The notes under the pieces were generated by a model. That model ran no database searches. It was not told the origin of the DNA and was given only the letters and a program-made list of their open reading frames with translations. From Akkermansiaceae bacterium (GTDB taxonomy: Bacteria > Verrucomicrobiota > Verrucomicrobiia > Verrucomicrobiales > Akkermansiaceae), in contig JABHEX010000186.1 in assembly GCA_018676385.1 (NCBI GenBank), forward strand, positions 1 to 7,366: a DNA stretch of 7,366 bases, read 5' to 3'. The first letter of the stretch is position 1; every line of letters begins with the position of its first letter. Both the position numbers and the translations under genes were made by a program. Of this stretch, positions 1 to 6,841 are shown one piece after another.

Positions 1-1165
1 CATCCGGTCCACCATTGTTAGACGGCACCACAATATCCGGTCGCAGCTTTTTTACCCGACCATTGTAGTCGAGTCGTTTGGTCAGCCCCATCGACCAGCC
101 GCTGGAGTTGTCCGACCACGGAAGGTTCATGGTGTTGAGTCCGCGTTCCAGACACTGACCGAAGATGGTAATCGTTTTCTCGTAGGCATCCTTTTCGTTT
201 TTAACACCATCGCCATTGACATCCACAGCTTGACCACTGCCGTCCCATGAGATCCACGATTCTGATGCCAGTATTCCTCTGGATGCGTAGCCACGGGAGT
301 CGAGCTTACCACGGACGAGATCATAGTTACCCCAACACGAGGTCACATAGTGACCGTCCATATTCCCGTAACCGTCGTTCTGATCAGAAATATTGAGATT
401 AAGCGCATCAACTAACTTCATCAGCTCCGGCGTGGCTGTGAGCATGTCGTAGAACGTATTCACCGCCTTTCCACCCTTGCTTCCTAGCCCCATGGTTGTG
501 CCACAGCCCTCGCAGGGAGACATGCCAGAAGTAGATATGAGCACCGGCGTGCGCGGCTCGGTATCGTAAATAGACCGGACAGATTTAGCGCCATTAATAA
601 AGACATCGTTAATGTAAAAATCCATGTCTGCACCCTTCATCATCCCCTGCAGGTTCGCTTCGTGAGCCAGCTGGTAGGCGTGGGCACGTCCTTTAAAGTG
701 AGTGGCAATGCGCTTAACATACTGCTCGTAAAGCCCAGGCTTGGGTCGGTGCCCACCTGATTTACCCTCAATGGTCGCCCAAGCTGGTGCATGAAAAAAT
801 ACAAACTCCACCTTCAGACCGAGCTTGTTGCAATGGCCAACGGCTTTTTCGATCGCCTGCAGCCCAGCCGATGGTTTATTTTTGTAATCGCAATGCCCCT
901 GGGTCGGCTCCATGGATGCCCAGCTAACCCAAAACTGAACATAGCTACTGAACTGTGAGATGACTGGGCGTAGGGCGTCCGCCGCATTGTTTTTGGGTCG
1001 ACCAATAAACGGCTGCCAGCGGACACCAACCTGCATATGATCCGTTGTCCATTGGTAGGGTTTGGGCGTAATCTTTGGCCGATCTAACAAGTTGTTTACT
1101 TTATTGCCTTGAGCCGACAGCGTGGAGCTTACGAGAAGCAAGATAAGCGGTATATATTTCATCAT
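1..1165 (-). CDS. Secreted TIM-barrel glycoside hydrolase (clan GH-A-like), 3' end outside window
   Basis: An uninterrupted minus-strand frame of 388 codons runs off base 1, so the C-terminus is missing. Residues 1-18 form a Sec signal peptide (basic K3, then a run of Leu/Ile, small residues before Q19). The rest resembles a retaining beta/alpha-barrel glycosidase. A strand followed by FWVSWASMEP (78-87) is typical of GH39/GH42/GH5-like barrels. VEFVFFHAPAW (119-129) looks like the next strand, and QLAHEANL (165-172) sits where the acid/base motif W-N-E-P-N is expected, giving E169. ILASESW (298-304) offers E302 as nucleophile. Residues 315-326 form an EF-hand/dockerin-like calcium loop. The family cannot be fixed by eye and the substrate is unknown. 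Start M1 was chosen for the signal peptide; M2 is equivalent, and an in-frame ATG at 1183 would add six residues. It lies 36 bases after the upstream hydrolase, so probably in the same operon. Confidence 0.8.
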   Translation of the reverse strand, partial: MMKYIPLILLLVSSTLSAQGNKVNNLLDRPKITPKPYQWTTDHMQVGVRWQPFIGRPKNNAADALRPVISQFSSYVQFWVSWASMEPTQGHCDYKNKPSAGLQAIEKAVGHCNKLGLKVEFVFFHAPAWATIEGKSGGHRPKPGLYEQYVKRIATHFKGRAHAYQLAHEANLQGMMKGADMDFYINDVFINGAKSVRSIYDTEPRTPVLISTSGMSPCEGCGTTMGLGSKGGKAVNTFYDMLTATPELMKLVDALNLNISDQNDGYGNMDGHYVTSCWGNYDLVRGKLDSRGYASRGILASESWISWDGSGQAVDVNGDGVKNEKDAYEKTITIFGQCLERGLNTMNLPWSDNSSGWSMGLTKRLDYNGRVKKLRPDIVVPSNNGGPD

Positions 1166-1201
1166 TGGCGGTATAATCGACATAGGTATATGTAAGCGAT
1201 A

Positions 1202-3043
1202 TCACTTCACCAGTTCGATACGCTGGAGAACTTGACCTGCGTTCGTGTCGGTGAGTTTGATTCGTTGCTTCGTTTTCTGGTCCTTAAGATTGATGGAGAA
1301 GGTGGCAATTTTCGACCACTCGAGAGCTTTTCCTTTTTTGCCCCCCCTGATTTTAAAGTCAGCGGGGGTGAGCATGATGGTCGTTTTGCCATCGCCAGTA
1401 ATTTGGCGACCGTGGTAGTAACTACCTAGATCTCTACCGCCGCCGAGGAATTTGCTCTCGGCACCAAGCGCGAGAAGGAGAGGTTGATCCTTCTTGAGAC
1501 TGAAGGTGAGGGCAAGTTTGCGACTCGAGTTGGTGTCGAGCTCTGGGTCCTGAAACTTGTAGGTTTTGATCGAGTGTTGGTCGCGGGACGACCATTTTTT
1601 GGTGCCGTTTTTAAAATCGTCGATGAGGCCGGATTTGGGTAGTTTTGCAATTACGGTGAGGTTGATGTCGTCTGGTATGTGCGTCCGGAGATTGGAGTTT
1701 AGCGCGAAGGTGCTCGTGGTGTTGCCGCGCTCAAGGGGCTCAGACATAGCGAGCTTGTATCGGCACAGCGCGAAGGTGAATAGCGGGAGCTTGGGGTAGA
1801 CTTTGATGTCAGCTTTCCATGTTGCTCCTTCTTTTTTTGCGGGAGCTCTTTTCCAGAATCGGGTGACGCAGTTCGGGTCGTAGCTGTAGTAGATTTCAAC
1901 TTCTGTTAGTCGATCTTGCTGAGCTGGAGTTACGGTGAAACAGGCGGTATCATTTTCGATTTTGAAGGTCGATGGCGCAGTCACGGGGATATTTAATTGA
2001 TCACCAGCGAGGTGCTGTTTGAACCAATGGTTGAGCATAATCCATTGTTCAGGGCCCGGGCCATGGTTGGCATGCATATTTCCGGTGATTCGCCAATTCT
2101 TATGCGGAAGAAGCGCCATGGACCGGTAGATGCGATGAAAGCCAGAATGAAAGTCATTTGACGAAGTAATAAAAATGACGGGAATTTTCACATCCTTCCA
2201 GTAGGCAGCAGGGTCAACTGTGTTTTTGTAGAGTTCGAGGTCTCCGATGTTGCGTATAACACTTCCACTACTCATGCCGGGGTAATTCTCATGGAGAAAT
2301 CCAGTGCCCCCGACAAATGGAGCAACAGCTTTCAGTCTCTTGTCCGTGGCGGTCATTGAAGTGATCGTGCCGCCCATCGAAAAGCCAGTGAAGCCGAGTT
2401 TTGTTGCGTCGACTTCAGGTTGTTGCTCGAGAAAAGTGATTGCACGTCGAGCCGCTAGAGTAAGCATAAACCAGTTTGAGTTACGCGGGCTAATGATCGG
2501 ATCGACGCTGTATTCATCGGGACGTAAATCGCGCTTCCATCCTTTGCGCAGGGCCTTCGGGTAGAAGTTAGGACCTTGAGATGGATCAATTTTCCCCCAA
2601 TCAGTTCCCCATTTGTTTTCGGGATCAAGATCGACTTCGAGCGGGCGACCAAGCCAGTTGATGTCAACGGTCGCAAACCCCTGAGTGGCAAAGTAGTGGC
2701 CACGTCTGCGGTCGGCCCGCTGCCCCCCGCCATGACTCCATACAAAGGCAGGGTTCTTTTTGCCGTTCACCGGAAAGCAATAGTAGGCGGCAATACGGGC
2801 ATCGGTCTCTTTGAATGTGCCAACCTTAAAAGTGACGAGACGCGAGACAACACCATCCTTTTTCCACTCGTGGTGAATCTTAATGTCGAGCGGCTCAACT
2901 CTAGAATCATAGCTCTCCCAGAGTGCCTTGGCAGATTGAGGAACTTGATCAAGCTTGGTATAAGTAACTAAGCTATTCTCGGCAGAGATAGATATACTGC
3001 AGAGAGTCAGGATCAGCAAAAGTGAGAAAGTCAGGCGGGCCAT
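1202..3043 (-). CDS. Secreted alpha/beta hydrolase, acetyl-xylan-esterase/dienelactone-hydrolase-like, with C-terminal accessory domains
   Basis: A 613-residue exported serine hydrolase. Residues 1-21 are a Sec signal peptide, with cleavage likely after SISA. The hydrolase core (about 60-348) has an oxyanion-hole motif HGGG (104-107), the nucleophile elbow GFSMGG with S222, an acid candidate D297 in SSNDFHS, and the histidine cluster H324-A-N-H327, with H327 or H324 completing the triad. The core resembles planctomycete proteins annotated as acetylxylan esterases or dienelactone hydrolases. It lacks the GxSQGG elbow of classical CE7 enzymes, so ester specificity is an inference. Residues about 358-450 form a beta-rich domain. 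Residues 473-613, opening with IDDFKNG, look like a jelly-roll, possibly carbohydrate-binding. It probably deacylates polysaccharide outside the cytoplasm, alongside the sulfatase upstream and the glycosidase downstream. No Shine-Dalgarno precedes the ATG. Confidence 0.88.
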   Translation of the reverse strand: MARLTFSLLLILTLCSISISAENSLVTYTKLDQVPQSAKALWESYDSRVEPLDIKIHHEWKKDGVVSRLVTFKVGTFKETDARIAAYYCFPVNGKKNPAFVWSHGGGQRADRRRGHYFATQGFATVDINWLGRPLEVDLDPENKWGTDWGKIDPSQGPNFYPKALRKGWKRDLRPDEYSVDPIISPRNSNWFMLTLAARRAITFLEQQPEVDATKLGFTGFSMGGTITSMTATDKRLKAVAPFVGGTGFLHENYPGMSSGSVIRNIGDLELYKNTVDPAAYWKDVKIPVIFITSSNDFHSGFHRIYRSMALLPHKNWRITGNMHANHGPGPEQWIMLNHWFKQHLAGDQLNIPVTAPSTFKIENDTACFTVTPAQQDRLTEVEIYYSYDPNCVTRFWKRAPAKKEGATWKADIKVYPKLPLFTFALCRYKLAMSEPLERGNTTSTFALNSNLRTHIPDDINLTVIAKLPKSGLIDDFKNGTKKWSSRDQHSIKTYKFQDPELDTNSSRKLALTFSLKKDQPLLLALGAESKFLGGGRDLGSYYHGRQITGDGKTTIMLTPADFKIRGGKKGKALEWSKIATFSINLKDQKTKQRIKLTDTNAGQVLQRIELVK

Positions 3044-3150
3044 GACTAAGTATACGATAGATCGATGTGAATATTCTCCTCATTTTAGAGGATGTTTAAC
3101 GGCGGACTTGAAAGCCCTCACCTTCAATCAGGAACGATACACTAACGAGA
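3044..3150. other. Upstream region of the alpha/beta hydrolase gene
   Basis: This noncoding stretch lies between the decayed esterase and the hydrolase start. A TATACT hexamer on the minus strand (3054-3049) matches the -10 consensus at five of six positions, but no -35 box is visible at 16-18 bases. If used, transcription would begin within a base or two of the start codon, giving a nearly leaderless message. A short TCCTC-loop-GAGGA hairpin (3077-3092) has no T-tract. The stretch GAAGGTGAGGGCTTT on the minus strand (3125-3111) reads EGEGF and could be a trace of the esterase C-terminus. Nothing else stands out. Confidence 0.3.
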
Positions 3151-3475
3151 TTAACCATGCTTGACGTAGAATTGATCGCCTAAAAAAGTAATAATCGGCG
3201 GCAGATTACTCGTGATGTGTCTGAAGGGGCACAGATAGCCAGCACATTTGAAGTAGAGTTCATAAAGCACTGTGGCATTCGGCTTCTTCAGTAGGCACAG
3301 TCCGGGTAGTGCCAGCTCGCCTCCCCTGTCCTCCAACTACCACCATGATAGACTACAAACACAGCGTGTTTATCGTTTGAAACTGAATAATTCTTCGGCG
3401 AAAAACATCAAGTTTGAGTTGCTTGCCGTTGACCATATTATAAACCCACTGCGTATCAGGTTTAAGTTTTTTTTC
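3151..3475 (-). pseudogene. Decayed alpha/beta-hydrolase esterase (BD-FAE/fold-3-like), frameshifted and internally deleted
   Basis: Three minus-strand frames together read like one esterase. Piece one (3466-3404) gives KLKPDTQWVYNMVNG, then KQLKLDVF, the N-terminal strand of this family (compare V-Y-K-T-V-x-G-x-x-L-x-L-x-V-F). A frame change in a run of five T then gives piece two (3401-3291), SPKNYSVSND followed by HAVFVVYHGGSW and YPDCAY, carrying the HGG oxyanion-hole motif and ending at TGA. Piece three, in another frame, reads KKPNATVLYELY and, about ten residues later, ITSNLPPIITFLGD, stopping at 3151. These match the late KPNALVLFNP and LPPTIIFHG segments of such esterases. Roughly 100 residues normally lying between pieces two and three, including the serine elbow GxSxG, are absent, so the product cannot be a working serine hydrolase. 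It sits directly after the sulfatase gene. An independent small gene at 3336-3151 is the less likely reading. Confidence 0.72.
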
Positions 3476-5414
3476 TTACAGCACCCTTTGGCGGCGTCGG
3501 TTCAGCCTTAGCTTTGACATCCAGCGCATGCGCCGAGTAAGTCGATTTTGTTTTCCGGAGCTGCCCCATGTCCGGCAACTCGGGGTGGCTGCGTAGGAAC
3601 TGGTTCTCATCGATGAGATTAAACACATAGTGCGTCGTGCCCTTCGGCAGAACTGCAGTTGCTTTGCACCCAGGTGCCAGCACAGCTCGAATACGGAACC
3701 ATTCCTCGTAGCGTTTACCACCATTGAGTGTGTAAATCAAATCCGCCCGCACGACCTTAGCTCCCTTTTCCCTATAGGATATCTCAACATTCCGACCATC
3801 CACTCGAAAAGACGTGACATCACAAACTTTATCTTTGCCGGCAAGAGGTCTCCGGTAGTGAGGATTTAGATAAGGATAGCTCGCCTGCATCTCAGCCAAC
3901 CTCTCCGTAAGCTTAGCATTCATCTCCTTGGTCAACTTAGGCATTTTGCCCGCTAGATTGTGCGCCTCCTCGATGTCGACCCGCTTCTGTTTTCCATTGG
4001 CTGTTCGATACAGCTCGTAGAGCTCAAGCTCCGGAGTACGCGGGTCTCCCATATGTGCGTAATTACGAATCAGTTTATAGCCGCCGATCCTGATCGCGCT
4101 CTCCATCGCCGCACTGTTTGGGAAATGCCACATCATCGTATCTCGGACGGAACCATCGGCGTGCTTCACACGCTCATGAGCATCAGGCTTCTCTAACAAA
4201 CCAGTCAAATCACAACCATCAATATTCTTTCCTTCGGGGATTTTTGCACCAACAAGGGAGAGAATCGTTGGATAAAAATCGAGCCCGTTGACCACCACAT
4301 CAGAAGCCACATTCTTCGGCGCCTTGGGTCCCGTGATGATAAGTGGCACTCGAATCCCTCCCTCCATCGCATTGATTTTCCCTTTATCGAGTGGGTAATT
4401 ATCTGTATAGACCTCACCCGGGTGTCCCTCCATTCCACCATTATCAGAAGTGAAAATCACATAGGTATTTTCACATAGCTTATGCCCAGGCCAACGTGGA
4501 TCATCGGTGTTATCTAAGTAATCAAAAACCTTTCCGACGTAATAATCAAGCTCCTCAACCATCGCACAATAAAAGGGGTTTGTCTGCCCCTTACCTGCCC
4601 ACCCTTTGGCTTTCAGCGTCGCAGGATCGATCTTGAGTTTGTTACAATACTTATCAAGCAACTGCTTACTGCGGGTATGAATCGGTGAGTGCACAAGCCA
4701 GGTTGCATAATACAAGAAAAATGGTTTGTCTTTCTGTTCATTCAGAAAGGTTAACGCGTTCTCGCTGTTGGCATGGTATGGAAAGCCATTAGCATCGAGT
4801 TTAAATTTATCCCCTTTTGTGTTGGCCGCAAATCCATCGATACGGCTGGGCTTCATTGAAGCACGCGCACCACGATCACTCCTCGTCCAATCAAAACCCT
4901 GATCTTCAGGCTGGGGAAAGGCATGATGATCAATCGCCATGTGCCACTTACCCACGTGACCAGTGGTGTAACCATTTCTCCTTAAGACCTTCGCCAAGGT
5001 TACCTCATTAGCAGGCATACGCCCGCTGTACCATGGGGCTATTACTTTCCAAGCAGCTTTGTGGTTCGGCGTTGGGGGCGCTCCACCGACAACATGTGTC
5101 TTCTGCGCCCTCGCCGGGTGGTTACCGCTCATAATGGCGCATCGTGACGGTGCGCAGGTTGGTGCTGGGGAATAAGCCTGCCAGAATTTTACCCCCCTCT
5201 TTGCTAAGGCATCCACATGAGGTGTCTCCATCGGCGATGGTTTGCCTATGTCATAACACTTCACATCCTGCCACCCAAGGTCATCAGTTAGTATGAGCAC
5301 GACATTCGGCTTTTCCGGACGTGGTGGCCCCTGATCCGCATGACAATTGACTACAGCCCAAAAAACCACCGCCCAGAAAATTACAAAAACACCTGACATA
5401 CGTGAACTAAACAT
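3462..5414 (-). CDS. Secreted formylglycine-dependent (Cys-type) sulfatase
   Basis: A 650-residue type I sulfatase that would hydrolyse sulfate esters, probably on glycans, outside the cytoplasm. A signal peptide covers residues 1-26, with cleavage likely after CHA; it contains FWAVV twice in tandem (13-22). The metal-site pair is D44-D45 in LILTDDLGW. The signature C87-A-P-S-R91, followed by CAIMSG, marks C87 for conversion to formylglycine by an FGE/SUMF1-type enzyme not encoded here. Further expected active-site residues are K156 and H158 (GHVGKWH), H242 (VHSPIH), D324-N325 (SDNGG) and K346 just before EGGIRVP. All key residues are present. After the usual sulfatase fold (to about 520) comes a small beta-rich segment (530-600), then a Lys/Pro/Ala-rich tail (633-650) resembling an interdomain linker. 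The stop follows a run of eight A, where a one-base change would fuse it to the esterase remnant. M6 is an alternative start. Confidence 0.95.
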   Translation of the reverse strand: MFSSRMSGVFVIFWAVVFWAVVNCHADQGPPRPEKPNVVLILTDDLGWQDVKCYDIGKPSPMETPHVDALAKRGVKFWQAYSPAPTCAPSRCAIMSGNHPARAQKTHVVGGAPPTPNHKAAWKVIAPWYSGRMPANEVTLAKVLRRNGYTTGHVGKWHMAIDHHAFPQPEDQGFDWTRSDRGARASMKPSRIDGFAANTKGDKFKLDANGFPYHANSENALTFLNEQKDKPFFLYYATWLVHSPIHTRSKQLLDKYCNKLKIDPATLKAKGWAGKGQTNPFYCAMVEELDYYVGKVFDYLDNTDDPRWPGHKLCENTYVIFTSDNGGMEGHPGEVYTDNYPLDKGKINAMEGGIRVPLIITGPKAPKNVASDVVVNGLDFYPTILSLVGAKIPEGKNIDGCDLTGLLEKPDAHERVKHADGSVRDTMMWHFPNSAAMESAIRIGGYKLIRNYAHMGDPRTPELELYELYRTANGKQKRVDIEEAHNLAGKMPKLTKEMNAKLTERLAEMQASYPYLNPHYRRPLAGKDKVCDVTSFRVDGRNVEISYREKGAKVVRADLIYTLNGGKRYEEWFRIRAVLAPGCKATAVLPKGTTHYVFNLIDENQFLRSHPELPDMGQLRKTKSTYSAHALDVKAKAEPTPPKGAVRKKT

Positions 5415-5519
5415 AGATTAAAAAATTAAGACCATACAATATGGTAAACCATCCTAAAAAAAGAGGATAATAAATCATGAAAATCACCGTAACTAGCTTA
5501 GACATATTGTATCAATTTA
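5415..5519. promoter_or_regulatory. Divergent promoter region between sulfatase and DUF1552 genes
   Basis: This AT-rich 105-base gap separates two genes read away from each other, so it must hold both promoters. The ten-base element CATATTGTAT occurs on the plus strand at 5503-5512, 7 bases before the DUF1552 ATG, and on the minus strand at 5443-5434, 19 bases before the sulfatase ATG. It contains TATTGT, which matches the -10 consensus at four of six positions; no convincing -35 hexamer accompanies it. Used as -10 boxes, the copies would give very short leaders. Used as operators, they would allow one regulator to control both genes. Neither start has a Shine-Dalgarno sequence. That promoters are present follows from gene layout; the exact boxes are inference. 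Confidence 0.55.
5431..5452. repeat. Overlapping inverted repeats ACCAT/ATGGT, candidate operator
   Basis: ACCATA-CAA-TATGGT (5431-5445) is a perfect inverted repeat, and its right arm also pairs with a third arm in ATGGT-AA-ACCAT (5441-5452). The three alternating half-sites lie 17-38 bases upstream of the sulfatase start and overlap the minus-strand CATATTGTAT copy, a place where a bound repressor would block transcription. The symmetry is seen directly; the regulatory role is a guess, and AT-rich DNA makes short palindromes common. Confidence 0.35.
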
Positions 5520-6830
5520 ATGCCATACTTCACCCACACCACCAGCAGGCGCTCATTTCTCCGAATGGGCAGCTCATTTCTTGCGCTCCCTTTCCTGGAA
5601 TCCGTCGCCGCTAAAGTAGGTGCTGACACATCTTCACCATCACCACCCAAGCGTATGATCTTCCTTGGCGGTGGTTTCGGTTTTACCAAAAACACTTTTT
5701 ATCCCAAAAAAGCAGGCTCTTTTGCCGAAATCGGTATGACCGAGGGGTTGTCTCCCCTCGCCCGTCATATGAATGATATAACCATGGTGTCCAATCTGAC
5801 AAACATCGGCGCTACTGACCCGCACGGAGGCAGTGTTTCTTACCTCACTGGAGCCAACGTAGCCGGCACACCTGGCAAGCGCTTCCATAATTCGATTTCA
5901 TGCGACCAAATAGTTGCAGAGCATCTTGGAAAAGACACCCGTTTCCAGTCGCTCGTCCTCTCCGCCAAGGAAGCTGACGGCTCACAAAACTCTGGTCATG
6001 GTCGCGGTCTTTCACTCTCCTGGGATGAAGCTGGCAAACCAATCCCCGGCATCAATCGACCACTCGATCTTTTTCATACACTCTTTGCCCATCCAGGAGA
6101 TTCCCGCGCTGAACTCGACGCCCGCCTCATAAAAAAGCAAAGTATTCTCGATCTAGTCCGTATCGATGGAGGTGGCATGAAACGCACACTCAGCAAAAGC
6201 GATCGGGAAAAGCTAGACGAATATTTCACTGGAATCCGACAAGTCGAGAAAGGTCTAGAGCGTCAGGCCAAGTGGGCCGATATCCCCAAACCAAAAGCCC
6301 CATTCTCATCACCCCCAGAGGGCATCACGGGTGAGAAAGCGATTCACTTGATGTATGACATGATCATCATTGCCCTCCAAACCGGCATGACCAATGTTGT
6401 CACCTACCGTCAGCCCGTTTGTTCGTTACTCATGGGTATGGGAATGAAACTTAAGGCTCACTCGCTCAGCCACTACGGATTTTCCCAACCCCGTATCCTC
6501 GCGTCCCGTGAGCGTGACAAAAAATGTTCGGCATTATTTGCTCACTTCATTGATCGACTCAAAGAGGCGAAGGACATCGATGGATCAAGCCTCTTCGATA
6601 ATTGCATCGTCTCCTACGGCTCAAACCTGCGCAGCGGTCATGAACTCAAAAACGTTCCCGCTATCCTCTCAGGAGGAGCCGCCAAGGACATCAAACACGG
6701 CCGACACATTGCCCTTCCTAAACAAAACACGCCCCTAGCAAATTACTGGCTAACCTTGATGCAGCAGGCTGGCATCAAGACTGACAAATTCAGCCACAGC
6801 ACCAATATTATCCCTGAATTAATCAGCTAG
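5520..6830 (+). CDS. DUF1552 (HXXSHH, PF07586) family protein with Tat signal
   Basis: A 436-residue protein of the DUF1552 family, abundant in Planctomycetota and Verrucomicrobiota and usually found beside DUF1592-type cytochrome genes. Its biochemical role is not established. Residues 9-15, SRRSFLR, followed by a hydrophobic stretch to about residue 31, are a textbook twin-arginine signal, implying export in folded form. Family landmarks are visible in order: RMIFLGGGFGF (45-55), a conserved DPHGG near 100-104, HSLSHY at 314-319 where the family name motif HXXSHH belongs (last His replaced by Tyr), SYGSNL (365-370) followed by the NVPAILSGGA segment (378-387), and GRHIALPKQNTPLANYW (394-410). 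The length is close to what I expect for the family. Stop codon TAG at 5499 rules out an upstream extension. It is followed after 11 bases by the cytochrome gene, so the two are very likely co-transcribed. Confidence 0.9.
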   Translation: MPYFTHTTSRRSFLRMGSSFLALPFLESVAAKVGADTSSPSPPKRMIFLGGGFGFTKNTFYPKKAGSFAEIGMTEGLSPLARHMNDITMVSNLTNIGATDPHGGSVSYLTGANVAGTPGKRFHNSISCDQIVAEHLGKDTRFQSLVLSAKEADGSQNSGHGRGLSLSWDEAGKPIPGINRPLDLFHTLFAHPGDSRAELDARLIKKQSILDLVRIDGGGMKRTLSKSDREKLDEYFTGIRQVEKGLERQAKWADIPKPKAPFSSPPEGITGEKAIHLMYDMIIIALQTGMTNVVTYRQPVCSLLMGMGMKLKAHSLSHYGFSQPRILASRERDKKCSALFAHFIDRLKEAKDIDGSSLFDNCIVSYGSNLRSGHELKNVPAILSGGAAKDIKHGRHIALPKQNTPLANYWLTLMQQAGIKTDKFSHSTNIIPELIS

Positions 6831-6841
6831 TTTTCTTCCCG

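Noticed and set aside
1166..1183. Upstream in-frame ATG at 1183 as the glycosidase start
   Set aside because: It would put IPP before the Met-Met-Lys start of a well-formed signal peptide and has no better ribosome binding site.
2576..2971. A 131-codon plus-strand open frame
   Set aside because: It lies wholly antisense to the well-supported hydrolase gene and has no recognisable motif or signal.
2984..3043. Lipoprotein signal in the alpha/beta hydrolase (Cys15)
   Set aside because: The residues before the Cys are L-T-L, with Leu at -1 instead of Gly/Ala/Ser, so this is not a proper lipobox. Ordinary signal peptidase cleavage after SISA fits better.
3077..3092. TCCTC-ATTTTA-GAGGA hairpin as an intrinsic terminator
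   Set aside because: The stem is only five base pairs and no T-tract follows on either strand.
3151..3336. A 61-codon minus-strand frame as a stand-alone small gene
   Set aside because: Its first third is in the wrong frame relative to the HGGSW segment it overlaps, and its last two thirds match the late part of an esterase. It is better explained as part of the pseudogene.
5349..5378. Tandem FWAVV duplication in the sulfatase signal peptide as a functional repeat
   Set aside because: The two five-codon units differ at several bases, and hydrophobic signal segments often look repetitive.
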